A DNA stretch of 64,000 nucleotides. Source: Clostridiaceae bacterium. GTDB taxonomy: Bacteria; Bacillota; Clostridia; DSM-8532. The stretch covers positions 1 through 64,000 of the forward strand of contig JAAYAD010000020.1 of the NCBI GenBank assembly GCA_012719545.1, in the 5' to 3' direction. Every line of letters starts with the position of its first letter. Within the stretch, counting starts at the first letter, position 1. Positions 10,447-20,976 of the stretch are shown here, piece by piece. The translations under genes and the position numbers were made by a program. Below the pieces are notes generated by a model. The model saw only the letters and a program-made list of their open reading frames with translations. It was not told the origin of the DNA and ran no database searches.

Positions 10447-11880
10447 ATGAAACTAAAACGAATACTTCCGGCCGTTTTCCTTATATTTGTGTTTTTAGCG
10501 GCTCAACAGGCAATTTATGCAAATTCAGCCCCGATTTACACCGAAGGATATCCCACCGGTGAAGTCATGGCTATTGACAAGGATTGCCCGATAAAAGTTG
10601 AAAATGAAAAACTTTCTTTTGATCTTTCAGAAGATAAAGTTTTTGCTGGAACAATTTTTGGCAAAGTCAAGGCATCCTACAATATGGTGAACCCGACAAA
10701 CAGGGAAATGTCTGTAAAGATGGTTTTTCCACTGGTCAGCAGTTATTATTACCTTTACGGGGATGAAATTTTAGTTGCGGCAGACGGAAGGAAGCTGGAC
10801 TATGAAATCTTTATGGGAGATACATTGGACAACTATGGAAGACCCTCAGATGGAGAATCCGGATATGATTTCAGCCTGGATAAGATTTTGGAAACAATTT
10901 CTGAGAAATCTTACAGGGCATTAAATTTTTCTGAGACCGAAACAGGAAAGCTTTACAGAATAAATGTCCTACCCGTAAATGAAGAAAGAATTAATTTTGC
11001 TGTAAGCTTTGACCATGACGGCAATAAAAGCAAAGTTTTGACCACGGGTTTTAACAGGTTTGAACGTCGGGATTCCTATACAAGAATAGCTGCATGGTGT
11101 TATGAGCCGAAGACTTTGGAGATCTTCGTTCTTGGCCAGGATTTGGATTTTGATATTAAGGTTTACACTGATGGAGAACTAAAGAAACCTACTGAGAATT
11201 ACACGTATGATATAAAAACTGAAACAGTGGAACTAAAATCCTACCTTATCGGCATTGCAAAATCATACCTGAAAGAATTAGCAGGAGAAGATGGGGAAGC
11301 TAAAGATTATCAATATTCTGATGACCTGATTTACAACCTTTATGCCAGGGCTCTGGACAGGGCTTTTAATTCCAATGACGGATTCAGTTTCTGTGAAGAT
11401 ATCTGGTCCTGTGTCTATAATGCCGGAATTTTCGCTCTGGTATATGATGTTGATTTCCCTGCCAATTCACACAAAACCGTGACTGTTTCCTATACTGCAC
11501 GAGCCACCATGGACAGAAGAAAGACACAGGGACCATTATACACCTTTAATTATATTATTAATCCCGCCAGAAACTGGGCAGATTTTGGTACCCTTGATAT
11601 TGAAATTACTACTTCTGAAAGGGCTCCGTATATTGTTGACAGCAGTATAGAGTTTACAAAAGAAAAAGATCGACTGTACAGGGCACATCTGGATTCACTG
11701 CCTCAAAAGGATCTTGTCTTTTCAGTGTACCAAAAAGAAGCAATAACCCTGGCGGACATAGCTTTTGCCAACCGTTACGAATCTTTGGTAATTATTTTTG
11801 TAATCATTGTTTTAGCGGCAATGATTATTTCTGCAGTATACCTGATAAAGAAGCTTAGAGTTAAAAACAGTGGAAAATAG
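10447..11880 (+). CDS. Secreted/membrane-anchored protein of unknown function (signal peptide, C-terminal TM)
   Basis: Signal MKLKRILPAVFLIFVFLAAQQAIYA and C-term TM SLVIIFVIIVLAAMIISAVYLIKK; RBS GGAGG upstream. Confidence 0.75.
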   Translation: MKLKRILPAVFLIFVFLAAQQAIYANSAPIYTEGYPTGEVMAIDKDCPIKVENEKLSFDLSEDKVFAGTIFGKVKASYNMVNPTNREMSVKMVFPLVSSYYYLYGDEILVAADGRKLDYEIFMGDTLDNYGRPSDGESGYDFSLDKILETISEKSYRALNFSETETGKLYRINVLPVNEERINFAVSFDHDGNKSKVLTTGFNRFERRDSYTRIAAWCYEPKTLEIFVLGQDLDFDIKVYTDGELKKPTENYTYDIKTETVELKSYLIGIAKSYLKELAGEDGEAKDYQYSDDLIYNLYARALDRAFNSNDGFSFCEDIWSCVYNAGIFALVYDVDFPANSHKTVTVSYTARATMDRRKTQGPLYTFNYIINPARNWADFGTLDIEITTSERAPYIVDSSIEFTKEKDRLYRAHLDSLPQKDLVFSVYQKEAITLADIAFANRYESLVIIFVIIVLAAMIISAVYLIKKLRVKNSGK

Positions 11881-12010
11881 TAAAGCTTTTTGCTGTAGCG
11901 TGCTGATGGTATTCAGCGCAACATTTCTTTCGTGGTTTATTCTGTCTTAGCTATGTAAATACAAGATTAAGTTTGGAACATCTGACAAGGCAAATACCAT
12001 TACTAAATAT

Positions 12011-12039
12011 TAAGCGGGCTTCATCCGGAAGTCCGCTTA
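12011..12039. terminator. Possible bidirectional terminator between convergent genes
   Basis: TAAGCGGGCTT-catccgg-AAGTCCGCTTA stem with one G-U pair, flanking A/T tract. Confidence 0.6.
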
Positions 12040-12081
12040 AATTTTGGAGGCTGTTCAAATTATGCAGAGCCTTCAATAGGC

Positions 12082-12486
12082 TTACACACAAGTAAAGGAC
12101 TGAATATCTCTTAAATCCATTCCAAAGAACACCCAGTTAAATCCGGTCCATCTGAATCCGCCTACTGATCTGGGGCCTACAAATGTGGGGAAAATCCAGA
12201 ATGGTCTATCCCGGTAAGGCCATATAAACGTAAACCTGAACAGACAGTTTCTGATATTTCCCGGATCAACGGCAAATACTCCGGCAGGCTGCCTTGGAAT
12301 AAAAGAAGGCGGAGGCCCCGGAGGAGGATTAAACTGAGGACCTTGCTGAAAAGGCGGGAATGGGACGCCGCCCGGGGTGAAGAACCTTAATATATCTAAA
12401 GGTGAACGCCTGTTCCTGTCTCGATCCCGGTCACGTCTGTCACGGTCTCTGTCCCTATCTCTGTCTCTGTCAAACTGCTGGAACAT
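12082..12486 (-). CDS. Hypothetical protein with N-terminal Arg-Asp repeat and Pro-rich segment
   Basis: MFQQFDRDRDRDRDRDRRDRDRDRNRRSPLDILRFFTPGG...; preceded by an AAGGAGG-like RBS on the minus strand. Confidence 0.65.
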   Translation of the reverse strand: MFQQFDRDRDRDRDRDRRDRDRDRNRRSPLDILRFFTPGGVPFPPFQQGPQFNPPPGPPPSFIPRQPAGVFAVDPGNIRNCLFRFTFIWPYRDRPFWIFPTFVGPRSVGGFRWTGFNWVFFGMDLRDIQSFTCV

Positions 12487-12674
12487 ACTGTACCTCCTTT
12501 CAAGCTTGTTATTTTTGGGGATGCAGCCTTGAATCCGAGTGGGCTTATAAATACTGAATCAAAACCGCATGGTCCCTGATACAATATATGGTCAAGCCTG
12601 AAACTCCGGTACAAGCTGTAAATCTATGTATTACCGCCTTCTTATAAACGGAAATATACTTGCAAAACAGATGG

Positions 12675-12938
12675 CTATAAAGATGAAACCACCTCTCTTA
12701 ATGCATTAAGAGCAGTACAAATGTTATTTTCATCAGAGACCGGAATGGTAATGGTGTTCTGATTTATCTGCGGCTCTGAACTCAGTTCCTGAAGTGAAGG
12801 CGTACTCATCCAGAATAACTGAAAATATTTGCACCACAATGGAGACGGATAATCGTCCAGTTCACCGTTAATGTAGTAACACCATTTCCTTTTGTCCAAT
12901 TTGTACTTTCTTAATACAGAGACATGTCTTAACTTCAA
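12675..12938 (-). CDS. Small hypothetical protein
   Basis: 87-aa ORF with AAGGAAG-like RBS upstream; no family recognised. Confidence 0.5.
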   Translation of the reverse strand: MKLRHVSVLRKYKLDKRKWCYYINGELDDYPSPLWCKYFQLFWMSTPSLQELSSEPQINQNTITIPVSDENNICTALNALREVVSSL

Positions 12939-13010
12939 CTTCCTTTCTCCTTCCTGTAAATTACTTAGAGCGCACAGGAAAGATTATATGTACAAAGGCA
13001 AAATAATAGA

Positions 13011-13030
13011 CCGGGTATTTCCATACCCGG
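13011..13030 (-). terminator. Terminator downstream of glgB
   Basis: CCGGGTAT-ttcc-ATACCCGG followed on the minus strand by a T-rich tract. Confidence 0.65.
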
Positions 13031-13044
13031 CCGGACAAAACTGG

Positions 13045-15273
13045 TCAATCCTTTTTTATTTCTGGTCGTAGAATAACTGTGGCTAGCGGAGGAATTCGAA
13101 GCTTTATGGAATAGGGTTTATTATGCATGCCCTGCTTTTGAGCTTTTATGGGCTTGGTATTTACAACATTGCTGCCGCCGTACTTTTCACTGTCGGTATT
13201 GAATATTTCCGTGTAGACAGTGTCCAATGGAGCACCAATACAATAATCCTCAAATGCTCTTGGCGTAAAATTGCATATGAAAATCAGCATATCGCGCCAG
13301 TCCTTACCCTTTCGGATAAAGGAAAGGATGCTGTTTTCAGGGTCGCAGTCAATCCATTCAAAGCCGGAATTGTCGGAATCGACTTCATATAAGGCTTTCT
13401 CGCTGCGGTACAAGTGGTTCAGGTCTGAAACGCATAGGCTCATCTTCTCATGCATGGGATAGTCCAGCAGGTGCCAGTCAAGGCTTTCTTTGTATTTCCA
13501 CTCGATGAACTGGCCGAACTCCCCTCCCATAAAGAGAAGCTTCTTTCCTGGGTGACCAAAGTAAAAGCCATAAGCGCATCTGAGCCCCGCGAACTTCTGC
13601 CAGTAATCTCCCGGCATTTTATTTAAAAGTGAACATTTCCCGTGAACCACCTCATCATGGGAAAGCACCAGGACAAAGTTCTCGCTCCAGGCATACATGA
13701 AGGAGAAGGTAATTAAATTATGATGGTACTTCCTGTATATAAAATCCGTGCTCACGAATTTCAGAAAATCGTTCATCCAGCCCATGTTCCACTTATGGGA
13801 GAAGCCCAGACCCCCGTCATGAACTGGCTTTGTCACATTGGGCCAGGCAGTTGATTCTTCGGCTATCATCATTACATTGGGGAAATATTTATAAACAACT
13901 GTATTAAGCTGCTTTATAAATTCCACCGCTTCAAGATGTTCACGGCCGCCATACTGGTTTGGTATCCACTCGCCGGGCTTTCGGCAGTAGTCCAGATACA
14001 GCATTGAAGCAACGGCGTCCACCCTTATACCGTCTATATGGTATTTGTCAAACCAGAAAACGGCATTGGAGATTAAGAAGTTCTTAACCTCGGATCGGCT
14101 ATAATTAAATACATGGGTTCCCCATTCAAGATGCTCGCCTTTTCTTTTATCCTCGTACTCATAAAGGGCGGTTCCGTCGAATCTGGCAAGACCGTGTCCA
14201 TCCTTGGGAAAATGAGCCGGAACCCAGTCCAGAATAACTCCTATGCCATTCTGATGGCAGGTATCGACAAAATATTTGAAATCCTCAGGTGACCCATAAC
14301 GGCTTGTAACTGCATAATATCCTGTTACCTGATACCCCCAGGAACCGTCATAGGGATGCTCCATAACGGGCAATAGCTCAATGTGGGTATAGCCCATGCT
14401 TTTTACATAGGGAATAAGGGTATCGGCTAGCCTCCTGTAAGAGTACGGCTTAAAGCCGGTTTCAGAATCGGGGCTGTCGTCAGGCTCCTGCCTCCAGGAA
14501 CCCAGATGCACTTCGTAAATATTGACTGGCTTGTCAAAGACGCTTTCCCGGCTTCTTTCATTCATCCAGTCCTCGTCGCCCCAGACATAATTGTCGGCGT
14601 ATACAACCGATGCGGTATTGGGCGGCCTCTCGGCGAAAAATGCATAAGGATCTGCTTTTATATAAAGTTCCCCTGAGGGGGTCTTAATTTCATATTTGTA
14701 GATGTCTCCTTTGGCAAGGCCGGGTATAAAAAGCTCCCAGACTCCGGAGCTTCCAATCATGCGCATCTGATGGATGCGGCCATCCCACTGGTTAAAAGAG
14801 CCAACTACGCTGACTCTTTGAGCGTTTGGCGCCCATACTGCGAAGGAAGCGCCCGAAACTCCGTTAACCTCACGCAAATGACAACCTAGCTTTTCATATA
14901 TCTTGTGATTATTTCCCTCATTGAAAAGATAAAGGTCGTAATCCGAGATAGTAGGCAAAAAGCAGTAAGGGTCTATTACTGAATAAGTATGGTTGTCAAC
15001 GGTTGTATGCTCAAGGGCATAGCTAAAGAAGTTGTCACGTTCAGGGATATGGCATTCAAAAAGCCCTCGTTTATCAACCAGCTCCATATCATAGGACTTG
15101 TTTGTCTGGATGTCTTTCACCACGACTCTTTTGGAGCGGGGATTAAAGACTCTTACAACCACATATCCGTCAACCATATGCATGCCCAATATGGCATGGG
15201 GATTTTTAGAACGGCCTTCCATCAGCTCATCAATAGCAGCCTGATTCAACGAAGCCATGCTGTACCTCCGCAA
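13045..15273 (-). CDS. glgB: 1,4-alpha-glucan branching enzyme (GH13)
   Basis: CBM48-like N-term; GH13 motifs GIGVILDWVPAHFP, DGIRVDAVASMLYLDY, MIAEESTAWP, LVLSHDEVVHGK. Confidence 0.96.
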   Translation of the reverse strand: MRRYSMASLNQAAIDELMEGRSKNPHAILGMHMVDGYVVVRVFNPRSKRVVVKDIQTNKSYDMELVDKRGLFECHIPERDNFFSYALEHTTVDNHTYSVIDPYCFLPTISDYDLYLFNEGNNHKIYEKLGCHLREVNGVSGASFAVWAPNAQRVSVVGSFNQWDGRIHQMRMIGSSGVWELFIPGLAKGDIYKYEIKTPSGELYIKADPYAFFAERPPNTASVVYADNYVWGDEDWMNERSRESVFDKPVNIYEVHLGSWRQEPDDSPDSETGFKPYSYRRLADTLIPYVKSMGYTHIELLPVMEHPYDGSWGYQVTGYYAVTSRYGSPEDFKYFVDTCHQNGIGVILDWVPAHFPKDGHGLARFDGTALYEYEDKRKGEHLEWGTHVFNYSRSEVKNFLISNAVFWFDKYHIDGIRVDAVASMLYLDYCRKPGEWIPNQYGGREHLEAVEFIKQLNTVVYKYFPNVMMIAEESTAWPNVTKPVHDGGLGFSHKWNMGWMNDFLKFVSTDFIYRKYHHNLITFSFMYAWSENFVLVLSHDEVVHGKCSLLNKMPGDYWQKFAGLRCAYGFYFGHPGKKLLFMGGEFGQFIEWKYKESLDWHLLDYPMHEKMSLCVSDLNHLYRSEKALYEVDSDNSGFEWIDCDPENSILSFIRKGKDWRDMLIFICNFTPRAFEDYCIGAPLDTVYTEIFNTDSEKYGGSNVVNTKPIKAQKQGMHNKPYSIKLRIPPLATVILRPEIKKD

Positions 15274-15369
15274 CTTGAGAAATATTTAATTAGGGTTATT
15301 CCTATAATAATTTAATTCCCTATATGAGACAACTTACCCAAAAAAATTGCGGAAAATTTTATTGAAGGC

Positions 15370-17669
15370 CTAATTTATACCGTAATACTTGAGAGTGCGG
15401 TAAATAATTGCCGCACATTCGGCTCTGGTTGCTGCATCCTGCAATGCAAGGCGTTTACCTTGCTTACCCGATATTATCCCGGTGTTTATAAAGGATGCTA
15501 TAATGTGAGATTCACTTGATGTTACCTGCCCACGGTCGGTAAAGGAATCTAGAATCTCAGTTGAAGAAGAGAAGATAGGGATTCCCAGGCAATTTAAGGT
15601 ATCGTTCAAAAGAAGCACAATATCCCTGCGGGTCATGACCTTGTCGGGGTAAATCCTGTCAAGGCGGTCAGGATGGATAATGCCCATGGTGACAGCCGTG
15701 GAAAGATCCTGATAATATGCATGGCTGGCAGACAGGTCGCTTATAGTGAAAAGTCCCTTTTTTTGATAGCCTATATTAAAGCTTCTCAGTATCCACCTAA
15801 CAGCCTCGCCTTTTGTTATTGTTGCATCAGGTCGGAAATACCCGTTATTCCACTGGACAGCATTACGCCCGTAAAGGGTATAAATGGCATCATGAGCCCA
15901 TTTGTGTGAGGCGATATCCTTAAATTGCGCTATATTTGGAATATTAACGCTAACAACTACCGGAGCCGTTTCGCCGGCAGTGTTGAATGCTGTTATTTCG
16001 TAGCGGGATGTGGAGCCTGGCACCGGAGAATCGTCCACATACTTTTCAGAATCTTTGTCAACGTATGCCAAAAGTCGCCTGGTTCCGTTGTCAGCGGTAC
16101 GATATATGTAATATCCGTCTTCAGTGGAGCTCATATCTTCCCAGGTCAGGATTACACGATCAGACCCGGACAGAGCTGCCTTAAAATTTCGGGGCTTTTC
16201 AGGAACAGTTCCATAAAAATGGAGCTCTTCACTGTAAGTGCTGAGGCCGTTTCTGTTGGCTCGCAGCCGGAAATGATATTGGCTCATGGGCGAATAAACA
16301 ACTGTAGCCATCAATGTACCTTTTGATACTGTTTTAAAGTCCTTCCACTCACTGAAAATATCCTGGCGGTATTCAAGGGTGTAGGTTGTATCTTCAGGTA
16401 CCTCATCGCTGCTGAATAAATAAAGGAATTCGGCCGAAGTGATATATACAAGATTACCGGGCTTGGGAGGCTGGATTAAGTTGACGTTTTCAATTCTGGA
16501 AAAAGCAGAAAAGGCTGTTTCTCCTCTCAGAGCGCGCACCTTGTACTGGTAGTTTTGGCCATCACCTGCGTTTATATCTATGAATGAATCAGAATTACGG
16601 GGCAACAGAGAAATAAGTTCCCACATTCCTTGCCCTTTTCGCCATACTTCAAAGCCTGTTTCCTCCTCATATGGATACTCCCATGTAAGGGCTGTTCCGC
16701 CTGAAGCAAGAGCATAGGCTGTAAAATCCCAGGGAGCGGGTACAGTTTCGGTAATAATGTCAATTTCCGCTGTATATTCGGAGTAGACTCCCTTGCTGGA
16801 TGCCATGCGCAGCCTGTATGTGTAGGTTTTTCCTTTTACCAGGTTCTTATCCACATACGTGCCAGATTCCTTTGAACGATATATAACTGAAAACTCACCT
16901 GCTATATTCTTTCTTTCAAGGATATAGGTTGCATCGTCAGAGCCGGATATATCCCATTCCAGTCTTATTGCTGTGTCGGAAATTGCGTAACCGGTTAAGG
17001 GGGTAGTTAACGGAAAGGCTGTCCTTGTTGATATACCACTATTGGAAGGCACATTGTAGGATTCGTTGCCGTTTGTGTATTGTGCTCTTATGCGGTAATA
17101 ATATAAGGTTCCTTCTTTAACTGAGGTATCTCTCCATGTTGATTCTGTAACGGGAAGAGTAGCCATCAAATACCACTTGCTGCTTCCTTCTGCCCGCCTT
17201 TCTATTAGTATTTTATTGGCCGGAGCTTTAGCTCCCATTAAGGGGGGATATTCCCAACTCAGGTCTATCTGATTGCTATATGTTTGAGAAAGAGTAAGAT
17301 TTATTGGATAATAAACAATAGCCTCAGCCTCACCGGTATAAGGACTTTTGTCTTTACCATAATATGTATAGGCACGGTATGTATATATATGGCCGTTTGA
17401 AATGCTATAATCCTTGTACGAAGTTGCTCCTTTATAAAGAGTAGCTATAGGGTAGAATTCTCCCTGGTCTACTTTTTTTTCAATGACTGTATAATAATAT
17501 GAACTCTCATTATTCTTCCAGCTTAGGGATATGTAGCTGTTATAAACTGCAGCTTTAAAATCTACCGGACCATTTAATTTATTATCAGCTGCAGCGGTTA
17601 ATACAATATTTCCTGGATATACCAATATCAAAACTAATAATACAGCTATTATTTTCTTTAAAGTGTTCA
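15370..17669 (-). CDS. Secreted protein with several fibronectin type III domains and C-terminal SLH region
   Basis: Repeated FnIII-like blocks (LSWKNNESSYYYTVIEKK..., LTWEDMSSTEDGYYIYRTADNGT) and SLH-like C-term (FKDIASHKWAHDAIYTLYGRNAV...TRAECAAIIYRTLKYYGIN). Probable TTG start at 17669 (LNTLKKIIAVLLVLILVYPGNIVLTAAA signal peptide) with GGAGG-like RBS; the listed ATG 17811 lies upstream of a terminator hairpin. Confidence 0.8.
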
Positions 17670-17747
17670 AGGCTGACCTCCGGGTATTAAATTCTAAATT
17701 AATACATTTGGATATACGTCTATAAATTATTATCGGCATTTTTAGGT

Positions 17748-17774
17748 AAAAAAAAAGCCGGCACTGATACCGGC
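17748..17774 (-). terminator. Intrinsic terminator inside the leader of the FnIII/SLH gene
   Basis: Minus strand: GCCGG-tatcagtg-CCGGC followed by T8-9. Confidence 0.8.
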
Positions 17775-17784
17775 GACAAGTAAA

Positions 17785-17930
17785 GGGGGTCAAAATGTAT
17801 TGTGAGGTCATTTACATTATTAACCGACTGCAAATTTTTTATACAGCATGCTATAAAAAATTTTGCCATTAATGACCCTAACTGAGTCAGATTTGGATGT
17901 GCATTTCCACATAAAGGGTCTGTGTCATTG
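17785..17930 (-). promoter_or_regulatory. Candidate structured 5' leader RNA (attenuator-like)
   Basis: Minus-strand GGGTCATT (17871-17878) can pair with GACCC (17926-17930), AATGACC (17806-17812) or TGACCC (17787-17792), plus a 14-bp hairpin at 17830-17865, all upstream of the terminator. Confidence 0.4.
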
Positions 17931-18005
17931 CTAGGATTTATTTGTTGTAATAAGCCTCATGATGTATAATAAAATGTAAAGTATTATGTTAAGGTCAGGT
18001 ATAGT

Positions 18006-19085
18006 ATGGACAAAGAAATATGGATGAAACCTAAAGTTAGCACCAATATAGGCGGTTCTGCCCTTCTTGAGGGCGTAATGATGCGTGGAAACAACCGTAT
18101 GGCTGTGTCGGTAAGAAAGGCCACGGGTGAAATATATACTGAAACTGTGCCTTCTGTTCCCTGGACAAAGAAGAACAAATTGATGGGGCTGCCCTTCATT
18201 AGGGGCGCAGTTTCCATGCTGGAGTCAATGATTACCGGAATGAAGGCGCTGATGGATTCAGCCGAGCAGGTTGATTTGGACGATGGTGAAGAAGAAAGCA
18301 AGTTTGACATATGGCTTAAGAATAAGCTTGGCAATAACTATATGACCTATTTGCTATACAGTTCCCTGGTTATTGCCCTTGCTCTGGGAATTGGCCTTTT
18401 TATGCTTCTTCCCAACCTTATTGCAGACTTCTTTCTGGGGTTGACCAGTATTGACAAAACAACCGGCTTAGGAGCCTTTGCCGCCAATTTCATAGAAGGT
18501 ATCCTTCGCATTGTCATATTCCTGGGCTATATTGTGATTATTTCAAAGAACAAAGAGATAACAAGGGTGTTCCAGTACCACGGAGCAGAGCATAAAACCA
18601 TTTATGCCTATGAAAACGGGGAAGAGCTTACGGTGGAAAATGTCAAAAAACATACTACCCTGCACCCCAGGTGCGGAACTACCTTTATGTTCCTGGTAAT
18701 ATTCATAAGCATTATAGTTTTTGCCTTTACAGGATGGCATAACAGGCTTGTAAATCTCATAATCCGTCTTTTAATGCTGCCTGTTATTGCGGGAATTTCC
18801 TATGAGGTGTTGAAGCTTGCTGCCAAAACCGACAATAAGTTGATTCGGGCAATCAGTATACCGGGCCTCATGCTTCAGAAAATAACAACAAAGGAGCCTG
18901 ACGAGTCCATGATTGAGGTAGCAATTGCCTCACTTAAGGCGGTCCTTGATTTGCCGGAAAATCAGAGTGGGGAGGTTAACGCCTCCAACGCATCAAATGA
19001 GTTGGCTGAAAATAGTACGGAAATTTCGGCTTCTCAAAATTCTTTTGACGACTCAGAAAAAGAGGCTGTTGCCGCAAAGGACTAA
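18006..19085 (+). CDS. DUF1385 family membrane protein (YqhQ-like)
   Basis: GGSALLEGVMMRGNNRMAVSVR and YHGAEHKTIYAYENGEELTVENVKKHTTLHPRCGTTFMF. Confidence 0.93.
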   Translation: MDKEIWMKPKVSTNIGGSALLEGVMMRGNNRMAVSVRKATGEIYTETVPSVPWTKKNKLMGLPFIRGAVSMLESMITGMKALMDSAEQVDLDDGEEESKFDIWLKNKLGNNYMTYLLYSSLVIALALGIGLFMLLPNLIADFFLGLTSIDKTTGLGAFAANFIEGILRIVIFLGYIVIISKNKEITRVFQYHGAEHKTIYAYENGEELTVENVKKHTTLHPRCGTTFMFLVIFISIIVFAFTGWHNRLVNLIIRLLMLPVIAGISYEVLKLAAKTDNKLIRAISIPGLMLQKITTKEPDESMIEVAIASLKAVLDLPENQSGEVNASNASNELAENSTEISASQNSFDDSEKEAVAAKD

Positions 19086-19165
19086 AAAAACTCTTTAATA
19101 ACTGTTTTAAGGATAAAAAACAAGCTAATAGCACTTTTTATGTAGAATAAAGCGGAGATAAAGGC

Positions 19166-20074
19166 ATGACAATACAGCAGATATTAAGAGATGCCGGAAG
19201 CTATTTGAAAGAAAGAAATATTGAAGACCCGTCCAGAGAGGCAGGTCTTCTTTTATCGTGGTATCTTAAAAAAGATTTAGGGTATCTGTATGGACATATG
19301 GACATGGAACTGGATGAAAACGCAATTTCCGGATTCATGTCATTAATTGAAAGACGAGGCCGCCATGAACCCTATGGGTATATTACCGGTCAATGCGAGT
19401 TTATGTCCCTTACCTTTGAAGTCAATCCTGCTGTGTTGATACCAAGGGCAGATACAGAGATTTTGGCCGAAGCTGCTCTTTTTGCTTTGGGTAAATTCAC
19501 CCTTAGCGCTTCTGAAGCCCAAATCCCCGTCCTTCCCAAAAAGGAAACCTACCGGGGGCTGGATATGGGCACAGGCTCAGGATGCCTTGCAATAAGCATT
19601 GCAAAGTATATGCCTTCCATAATAATGGATGCGGTGGACATATCGGAAGAAGCCCTGAATACTGCAAGAAGAAATGCCATAAGGCATAAGGTGATAAACC
19701 GAGTTAATTTTTTCAGGTATGATATTCTTTCAGATTCCTTTATTTCCCGTTATACAGAGGGTAATAAGTATGACATTATAGTATCAAATCCTCCATATAT
19801 ACCAGACGGGGATATTCCCACCCTTATGCCATCTGTAAAGGATTATGAGCCATATAATGCCTTAGCCGGCGGAGAAGACGGGCTTATATTTTACAGGGCT
19901 ATTGCAAAGCTTTCTGAAAAGCTTTTGGCTGATGATGGCATTTTAGCCGTTGAATGCGGCTTTGACCAGGCAGAAAATATTCGGGACATATTTGCCCGGG
20001 AAAAATTAAAGTCTGTTTTCCTTAAAGATTTTTCTGGAATAAATCGCGTAATAGTTGCCATAAAACAGGTATAA
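19166..20074 (+). CDS. prmC: Peptide chain release factor N5-glutamine methyltransferase
   Basis: DMGTGSGCLAISIAKYMP and NPPYIP motifs. Confidence 0.94.
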   Translation: MTIQQILRDAGSYLKERNIEDPSREAGLLLSWYLKKDLGYLYGHMDMELDENAISGFMSLIERRGRHEPYGYITGQCEFMSLTFEVNPAVLIPRADTEILAEAALFALGKFTLSASEAQIPVLPKKETYRGLDMGTGSGCLAISIAKYMPSIIMDAVDISEEALNTARRNAIRHKVINRVNFFRYDILSDSFISRYTEGNKYDIIVSNPPYIPDGDIPTLMPSVKDYEPYNALAGGEDGLIFYRAIAKLSEKLLADDGILAVECGFDQAENIRDIFAREKLKSVFLKDFSGINRVIVAIKQV

Positions 20075-20166
20075 CCTTTCCTGATTCTGACTATACTCTG
20101 CATAAGGAGACCTTTGCCGGATAGTCCATACCGGCCTGGTCCTGTGTATTATACTCTTAACCTATT

Positions 20167-20469
20167 TTGAAGGGAATGGTGAGTATGTCGGAACAGGCTG
20201 CTTCCAGGCAAAAACTTGATATAATAAGCTTTATCAAAAATCTTGGCAGTTCCAGGGCACAAATGGCTGAAAGGATCCGGAAAGAAGAATACTTCAACCT
20301 TGTTAAGGAAAGTGTTCAGGATGCATATATGGAATGGCAGAATGCCCTGGCAAACTTTGAAAATGCGGAAGGAAAGGATATGATTGATTACTATGCCTAC
20401 CGCATCAAAGCATCCCAAATCCGCTACAACTACCTCTTAAAGAAAGCAAAGGAAGCTCAGAATCAATAA
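20167..20469 (+). CDS. DUF2508 family protein (YaaL-like)
   Basis: Small charged protein ending DYYAYRIKASQIRYNYLLKKAKEA, directly upstream of bofA. Confidence 0.7.
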   Translation: MKGMVSMSEQAASRQKLDIISFIKNLGSSRAQMAERIRKEEYFNLVKESVQDAYMEWQNALANFENAEGKDMIDYYAYRIKASQIRYNYLLKKAKEAQNQ

Positions 20470-20632
20470 AAACTCCGTCCCGGTTACGAATGTTTCTGTT
20501 ACCTCATGTATATAAATTAATTAGGGTATAGACCTATGAATTCTTTAAGACGGCTATCCCTTGAGGTTAAGCGAATGCTTTCCAATAGTGATAACCGTTT
20601 ATTGTTTCTATATATGAAAGGATTGCACTTTT

Positions 20633-20896
20633 ATGGATAAAGGACTTGTTGTACTTGGATGGATACTGGGGGTATTGATTATATTTGCCTTCGGCAAGGC
20701 AATGATGTTCCCCTTAAAAATTGTTGCCAGACTTGTCATCAACGGAATACTTGGCGGCATCGCCATTTTTATTATTAATCTTATTGGCGCTCCCCTGGGG
20801 TTCACCATTTCCCTCAATCTTGCGTCTGCTCTTGTTGCGGGAACCCTGGGATTGCCAGGAATAATACTTCTCGTCATTCTCAAATATCTTTTATAG
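20633..20896 (+). CDS. bofA: Pro-sigma-K processing inhibitor BofA
   Basis: 87-aa two-TM protein, FPLKIVARLVINGILGGIAIFIINLIGAPLGFTISLNLASALVAGTLGLPGIILLVILKYLL. Confidence 0.9.
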   Translation: MDKGLVVLGWILGVLIIFAFGKAMMFPLKIVARLVINGILGGIAIFIINLIGAPLGFTISLNLASALVAGTLGLPGIILLVILKYLL

Positions 20897-20976
20897 GCTT
20901 GTACAAACATAATGCATTTTCCAAAAACATATAATGTGTAAGCGGCAACGGAAGACCATATGGGATTATAAAGAAA

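Noticed and set aside
12396-12614. 72-aa minus-strand ORF overlapping the RD-repeat gene
   Set aside because: Alternate-frame ORF made open by the repeat; no coding support.
17670-17811. ORF-track N-terminal extension MTSQYILTPFTCRRYQCRLFFYLKMPIIIY...
   Set aside because: It translates a terminator hairpin and puts the signal peptide internally; TTG 17669 fits better.
17785-17930. c-di-GMP-I riboswitch before the FnIII/SLH gene
   Set aside because: Conserved GEMM core sequences (CACGCACAGGGCAAACC-like) not present.
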